The notes under the pieces: model-generated
Told to the model about the DNA's origin: nothing
The model's database searches: none
What the model saw: the letters and a program-made list of their open reading frames with translations, nothing else
Made by a program: the position numbers and the translations under genes
NCBI GenBank assembly: GCA_025201345.1
Contig: JAIXMG010000039.1
Coordinates: forward strand, 62,001-126,000
Source: Thamnidium elegans
Lineage: Eukaryota > Mucoromycota > Mucoromycetes > Mucorales > Mucoraceae
Direction of reading: 5' to 3'
Length of the DNA: 64,000 bases
In this document: positions 58,604 through 64,000 of the stretch, piece by piece
Numbering within the stretch: position 1 is the first letter of the stretch
Layout of the letters: each line of letters begins with the position of its first letter

Positions 58604-61351
58604 ATGAGTGATCCAGTCAAGAGACAAGGAGAATCTTCTATACTTCAATCATCGTCACCCGACCCGGGTATTATACAAGCTGAACTTTTAACAGAGTAAC
58701 AATAGTTGTCAAAAAAGAAAAAAAAAAAAACTCCTAAAAAATATATATATATAATTTCTGTTATATAGGAAAGATTATAAATTACAATCATGGAAAAATG
58801 GGTTAGGAAAGACAGAGGAAATAGCTATTTATCCACCAGACAAAGACTTTGTGAAAGACGAATTCTTTTGGAGATTAAGTAGTACTTGGATGCAAGGTGA
58901 TTGTAATTTCTCTGTATTTCCTGGATATAATTGGTAAATTTTTTTATAAAAAAATAAATAAGAACCAGACTAAATATTTGCATAATAATAGTACTACCAT
59001 AGTTTTACCAAGTGAGACAAATCCTTCGTTTGCTTTATCTCATCTAGGATGTGAATCTTCTACTAAAGTACAACCTTTATTTCCATATTCTTGGCAAGGC
59101 GAATGGTAAAAAGAAATATTCTTTAATTTTAGGAGAATTTTTTTATTTTAATACCTTGTTTATATAGGACAACAACTTGTAAAGTATTAAACGCGCCAGT
59201 AAAAAGCCTTCAATTTATGTTGAAAAAAGAGTCTGGAAACGCTCAAGTACGCGTTGAAAAGATCGGAGCGTTTGAAACAGATCTTCAAGGTGATGTAGAT
59301 TCTGGAAAGAATATGTTATTTGGTGCATTTGCTCTTGTGTATGTAGTAGAGGGATATATTAGCGTATTACTGGATGAAAATCATGCACATGAACAAAAAC
59401 ATGTTTTGAAGGCTGGCGAAACTTTGTTTGTTGAACGAGATGAAGATGCAAGTCCCACTAGTATCTTGATGAAAGCAACTACAGAACAAGATCAAGCTCC
59501 ATTTAACGGCATTGGTACCAAAAAGAAAAAGAAACGTAACAGATAGTAAATTTAAATTACTAATATATATATATATATATATATATAGAGGCTACGGTTA
59601 TTGTTATCCAAATTGAGGAAGGAAAAACTTATGGTGGTATAACTCAAAAGTCAATTTCAGACCTTAAAGATTCACCTTCTCTATTTTTTAACTATGGTAT
59701 CGTTCCTAGTCAAAGACGTGAATCTACCCGTCGTCCTAGTTTAATTGTTTCATTGGAAGAAGATATTGAAAAACTCAACCAATTACATATCAGTAACGAC
59801 AATAAAGAGCCAGCTGTGATTGAAAATGAAAGACGCGATAGTTTAACGGGAATTGATCCTGATGGAATTTATGAGCCACCTGCTTTTGCATTATTGCATA
59901 AAGATACAGATATGCCACCACCTGTAACTCGCGATAAATTAGAAGTGGATGAGTTTCCTTTAAATGCGATTAGTACAGCATGGATAAAAATCATGACACA
60001 AGGGTTAAGCGAATGGATCAAACTTCCGATCATTGTGTGTCGTGGTACGGAAGATGGGTAAGAAAATATTTATAAAATAACAAGATAAAGTTAATAATTC
60101 CTTATCAGTCCAGTTGTAGGTATTACAGCAGCAGTACATGGAAATGAATTAAACGGAGTTCCTTGTATCCACAGGTAAACGACGACAGCAACAATAACAA
60201 AATATATCTAACATTTTTCATATATTTATATATATTAGAGTTGTTTCTCAGATTGATATCAACAAATTAAAAGGAACTGTTGTTGCTGTACCTTGTGTTA
60301 ACGTATGGGGTTTTCTCAAGTTTCAAAGAGAATTTGCTGATGGACGTGATTTAAACCGGCAATTCCCGGGTAAAGAAGATGGTTACGCATCTCAAGTTTA
60401 CTGTTATCATTTGATGAGTAAAATTATTTCTCAATTTAATTATATGATTGATTTACATACTGCAAGTTTTGGTCGAGTTAATTCATATTATGTTCGAGCT
60501 GATTTAGTAAGTCAATCTCATAAGAAAAAGTTTCTAACTAATTAACTAAATAACTAAAATAAAAAAAAAAGAATGATCCAACGGGCGCCATTATGGCTAA
60601 ACTTCAACAACCACAAATATTGTTACATAACTCTGGACAAGATGGTATAAGAATAAATAATAATGATACCGTAATATATCTAATATAAGAAAATAGGCAC
60701 GTTACGTTCAGCTGCAGCTGCACGCGGAATTAAAGCAATTACAGTAGAAATAGGAAACCCTCAAACCTTCCAAGATCATTATGTGCAGGTAAAAAATAAA
60801 AATTTACTATCATGATGATATTAAATATATATTTTTTATATAGTGGTCATTTATGGGTGTGATGCGTATATTGGATCATTTTGGCATGTATCCTATATCA
60901 AGTATTAATATTAATGAAATTAGTGCACATAATTCGATAGAAAATCCTTCTGGACCACTTCATACAGTATTATGTTCTAGAGGTTTTTGGGTAAGTGTGT
61001 TTAATATGATGAAACATAATGATTAATTTTTATTGTTTGACAGCTGTATACGAAGACGGGTGGATTGTTAGAAGTATATCCTGATGTAAATAAACTTGTT
61101 AGAAAAGGAGAAATTATTGCACGTATAAAAAATATGTTTGGAAATGTTGTCGAAGAATATTTCTCACCTTGTACTGGAATTGTAAGTTTATATGTACATA
61201 AAAAAGGAAAAGTAAAGGTTTAAACTTTTATAATTAGATTATAGGACGTAGTTCTAACCCAGTTGCAATGTCTGGTGATCGTATTGTTCATATGGGAGTA
61301 ATAAAGAAGACAGGAGAAGTATTAGCTAAGGCAGCAAAAGAAAATTATTAA
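58604..61351 (+). CDS. HutD domain fused to an AstE/AspA-type zinc deacylase
   Basis: Twelve exons, every junction in phase, 701 aa. N-terminal half (exons 1-5): [59 protein letters not shown] and the later beta strands, the HutD/Ves bicupin pattern. A linker of about 90 residues follows in exon 5. C-terminal half: [20 protein letters not shown] (zinc-binding H-x-x-E), [30 protein letters not shown] (third zinc His in DLHT), [14 protein letters not shown] [13 protein letters not shown] (catalytic Glu) and a barrel-sandwich end [20 protein letters not shown]. AstE/AspA enzymes cleave N-acyl amino acids; HutD in bacteria is linked to histidine utilisation. The substrate is unknown. Exon 5 (59589-60057) contains both the end of HutD and the linker into the deacylase, so two separate genes are unlikely. 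Confidence 0.85.
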
Positions 61352-61457
61352 AAATAAAATAGATTTATTGTGTGTGTAGTACGAAACAAAAGAAGGAAAT
61401 AAAGTATATGCTTGGGGTATAATATATATATGCGTATATACAGGGTAAAATCTTAAT

Positions 61458-62012
61458 CTAGTGTAATCTACTAGGACGATGAATAAAATGATGCTTTTCA
61501 CTATAGTGATAAGCATTATCACTATTTGAATGGTTATTATGATGTTGAGTACCCATATAGTGAGGAGATCTAATATCTGTTAAGAAATTATGTTCATGAT
61601 GTATTGAACTAGAACTAGAAGATAGTCCAGATCTTGAATAATCTAATGAAGGTATACGTGAAAGATCAACATGCTTTTGTCGTACTACTTTCTTGTTATC
61701 ACGTTGATTTAACAATATTTTTGCTTCTGATTCATAATCTCTAGTTGGATCAATTGGTTCAGGTTCTTCTGTAAAATATCCCAATTCCTCAAAGAATATT
61801 TGAAAGAAAGTATGAATACAGTGATTATCTTTATCAATAATAGTTTCTTCTGGTGTTAATGATAAAATATGAAATAAATTCTCTTGACATTCTGAATCAT
61901 CTAACCAATTAGTTGAAGTTTCTTCATAATCTTGAGGTGATTGAGGATATGAATCTTCTTCTTCTTCTTCTGGTGTTAAAGAAAAGAATATAAGTGGGGG
62001 GAAAGAAGACAT
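61458..62012 (-). CDS. Hypothetical acidic, His-rich protein, 184 aa
   Basis: Intronless. No family recognised. Visible: an acidic N-terminal third (LTPEEEEEDSYPQSPQDYEE), a helix-like region (NCIHTFFQIFFEELGYFTEE type), a conserved-looking DPTRDYESEAKILLNQRDNK, a Ser run, and a His/Asn-rich C-terminus (THHNNHSNSDNAYHYSEKHH type). It converges with the HutD-fusion gene (about 106 bp between stops) and is divergent from the GST gene. It is probably disordered and nuclear or regulatory. Confidence 0.6.
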   Translation of the reverse strand: MSSFPPLIFFSLTPEEEEEDSYPQSPQDYEETSTNWLDDSECQENLFHILSLTPEETIIDKDNHCIHTFFQIFFEELGYFTEEPEPIDPTRDYESEAKILLNQRDNKKVVRQKHVDLSRIPSLDYSRSGLSSSSSSIHHEHNFLTDIRSPHYMGTQHHNNHSNSDNAYHYSEKHHFIHRPSRLH

Positions 62013-62257
62013 TGTAATAAATAGAGTAGTAAAAAATAAATAAAAATCTAGCCTTTTTATATTGTTTGTTTTTTCATAATCAACGGAAATTCAAGGAACT
62101 AAAAATGCAAAGAGAAGCCAATTATTACTAGGTGACCAATTGTTACTTGTCCAATCAAATGAGAGTACGGAATCTTATCAGTAGTCCCGCCCGCCCCCCC
62201 CCCCTACTAACTAACTGATAAACCCCCATCTGACTATTTACTCCTTTATTCTTTCCC

Positions 62258-63171
62258 ATGGCTCAAATCAGATTTTACGACCTTGAGATAAATCAACCTG
62301 GGCTTATCTGGTCTCCTAATACCTGTAAAACTCGTTTTGCATTAAACATAAAGGTATATAATAGTAAAGTACCTTGTAGTATAATTACATATTTATATTA
62401 CTATTTAGAATATTCCTTATGAAACAAAATGGGTAAATTTTGGAAATTTACATACCATCATTCCTTCTATCACGTAAAATAATTAAAATGTTATTTTTTA
62501 TTATTTATTCATTATTATTAATACTCCACCACGATAAACAAATAGTAAATCTGGTAAAAGAGCTACTGTACCAATTATTGAAGATTTATATCATAATAAT
62601 AAAACAGTTCAAGATTCTTGGGATATTGCTATTTACCTTGAAGAAGCTTATCCAAATACACCAAGCTTATTTCACGGCAATATTGGTTTACATAAATTCT
62701 TTTATGACTATGTTAATTCAAATATTCTTCCTTTCCTTTTCAAATTGGTTGTGACTCGTATTGCTGATAATTGTGGTCCTCCTAAAGTTGCTAAATGGTT
62801 TAGAGCAAATAGAGAAAAGCATTTTGGTCAAACTTTAGAAAGTTTTTCTGGACAAGTGAATGATAACATTGATTATTTAAAGAAAGCTTTAGCTCCTGTT
62901 CGTAAGGTTCTTAAACAATATACATTTATAACTGGTGACAAAGGTAAATATACACATATATATATATTTCACTTACACAAAATTTAATAATACAAAATAT
63001 TCTACAGTTGGATTCGCTGATGTTACACTTGTTTCTTACTTTACTATGGTACATGCAATTGATCCAGAAAGATTTGAGTTAGTTTTGAATATTTTCAATG
63101 ATGACATTTTCCGTAATTGGTGGAATCGTATGGAGCAGTATCGTACTGGAAACAATAGTGCTCGTCTTTAA
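62258..63171 (+). CDS. Glutathione S-transferase family protein (Gtt/URE2/beta-etherase-like)
   Basis: Four exons (62258-62353, 62409-62473, 62546-62943, 63008-63171), 240 aa. The N-terminal thioredoxin-like domain reads IRFYDLEINQPGLIWSPNTC, KTRFALNIKNIPYETKWVNF, then across the intron KRATVPIIEDLYHNNKTVQD (cis-Pro VP motif) and SWDIAIYLEEAYPN (the Glu/Asp-Ser GSH-binding site is Gln-Asp-Ser here). The helical C-domain includes FITGDKVGFADVTLVSYFTM (the GST N-capping box region). S-N-x-C near the start suggests a Ser or Cys catalytic residue. Probable role: glutathione conjugation or ether/thiol detoxification. The Pro-Asn-Thr-Cys tetrad is like that of fungal etherase-like GSTs. Confidence 0.88.
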
Positions 63172-64000
63172 AGCGGTTTGACAAAATTACTTAATAAAGC
63201 TTTTTTTTTCCCACAAGCATATTATACTTTATTAATCGTAAATACTGTAACCTATTAAGTACTTAATATCTATTAGAAAGTTACACATCAATTGACTCAT
63301 CTAACGGAGTCCAATGTACTTTTCGCTAAAAAAAATCATAAATGTATGACCCAACACACACATATTCATATACTGAGAATGGGCCATAAATAATACTTTT
63401 TTTATGCAGTAAATAAGTTACAAAAAAAAGTGTCTCGCTTTTCTTTATTGATCATATGAATCTGACATCACCCGTTCAACCCTAATAATTCTATTTTGTT
63501 TTAGTCGAGATTATAATTATAAACTTTAAATATTTCGAGTCATTTATAAGAGTTAGCTGATATGACGAGTAAAAAGTTCTCTCATACAAAGTCATTAAAA
63601 AAAATCTCCTAATTTAAAACACCTTGATGATCCCTTCAACATGACAGGCTTCTAGCTTTTATTGATTTTTGGCATAGAAGCAAAACGTGACTTTAGCGAA
63701 ACATCAATTTTTACCCCCCTTCAAGTATCATGATCAAACTATTTTTGGCTTAATCGACCACATCACTCACACGCGCACGAAGCAGACTTTCCCTGATTAC
63801 ACAGTGTCACTAAGTCTCTTCTTAATAAGGTTAAATAGCTTCAATACCAGATGGTATACTTAATGACAGGGAAACATCTTCAAATCACGATAACCATACT
63901 TACAAGCGCATATAAAAATCGTCAGTCTTTAAACTTTCCGCATCGCAATCATATGTTTAGTTAATGCTTTTTTTTTTCTTTTGGAAAATTCAAAACCTTA
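63172..64000. other. Intergenic, no gene seen
   Basis: About 830 bp of AT-rich DNA to the window end with no frame over 60 codons on either strand; may hold the promoter of the next gene. Confidence 0.5.

Noticed and set aside
1..64000. CRISPR arrays, bacterial operons, ribosome binding sites
   Set aside because: Spliced eukaryotic genes throughout; repeats seen are microsatellites, homopolymers or transposon ends.

Overview
This is AT-rich eukaryotic DNA from a filamentous fungus, most likely an early-diverging one of the Mucorales/Mucoromycota type. The evidence is dense short GT-AG introns (about 45-110 bp, usually starting GTAAGT/GTAATG-like and ending TAG/AAG), long poly(A)/poly(T) tracts, a classic intron-bearing EF-1alpha gene, a thaumatin-like secreted protein, a GRR1-like F-box/LRR gene and a multicopy F-box family of the kind that is expanded in mucoralean genomes. 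I cannot fix genus or species from the sequence alone.

The layout alternates conserved housekeeping blocks with accessory blocks. 0-11 kb: the 3' end of a saccharopine reductase-type gene, a trypsin-like protease, a thaumatin-like protein (minus), a SWI/SNF SMARCD/BAF60-type subunit, a lactonase-type beta-propeller (minus), a 2.6-kb stretch without ORFs, then a GRR1-like F-box/LRR gene and a small unknown gene. 11.6-14.8 kb is a graveyard: a 5'-truncated LINE reverse transcriptase joined directly to a dead F-box gene. 15.3-23.4 kb is a dense membrane/mitochondrial block: TM9SF/nonaspanin, a four-TM protein, a GPR107/PTM1-like seven-TM protein, an MCUR1/FMP32-like coiled-coil protein and mitochondrial enoyl-CoA hydratase, followed by tRNA-Lys(CUU). 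24.8-27.7 kb is a decayed two-gene PIF/Harbinger transposon that appears to have landed in or next to a host gene whose 3' exons remain at 27.66-28.04 kb.

28.1-41.6 kb is again ordinary: a six-finger C2H2 protein, a SUN-domain SUCO/SLP1-type protein, a SAP30BP/HCNGP-type protein with an 11-nt micro-exon, a mitochondrial-type NAD(H) kinase, an EMB8/YheT-type alpha/beta hydrolase and an SH3-RasGEF. 41.8-44.6 kb (minus) holds a broken gene whose remaining blocks match the architecture of Fanzor proteins, the eukaryotic TnpB-like RNA-guided nucleases: N-terminal zinc motif, helical N-terminal part, RuvC-I-like segment, Lys/Arg-rich linker and zinc-ribbon/RuvC-III C-terminus. EF-1alpha (45.5-47.2 kb) sits alone between this relic and a second decayed, unrecognised multi-exon gene (47.5-50.9 kb) that carries a 115-bp TA-flanked MITE. 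51.2-56.5 kb is an F-box family cluster: two intact divergent genes plus a dead copy.

The last block, 57-63.2 kb, is metabolic: a NAPE-PLD-type metallo-beta-lactamase phospholipase, a HutD-AstE/AspA fusion protein, an unknown acidic protein (minus) and a GST. The most interesting items are the Fanzor-like relic, the HutD-deacylase fusion, the MITE whose removal restores a reading frame, the micro-exons, and the ORF-free but GC-richer stretch at 7.2-8.6 kb that ends in a hairpin plus a T-run.
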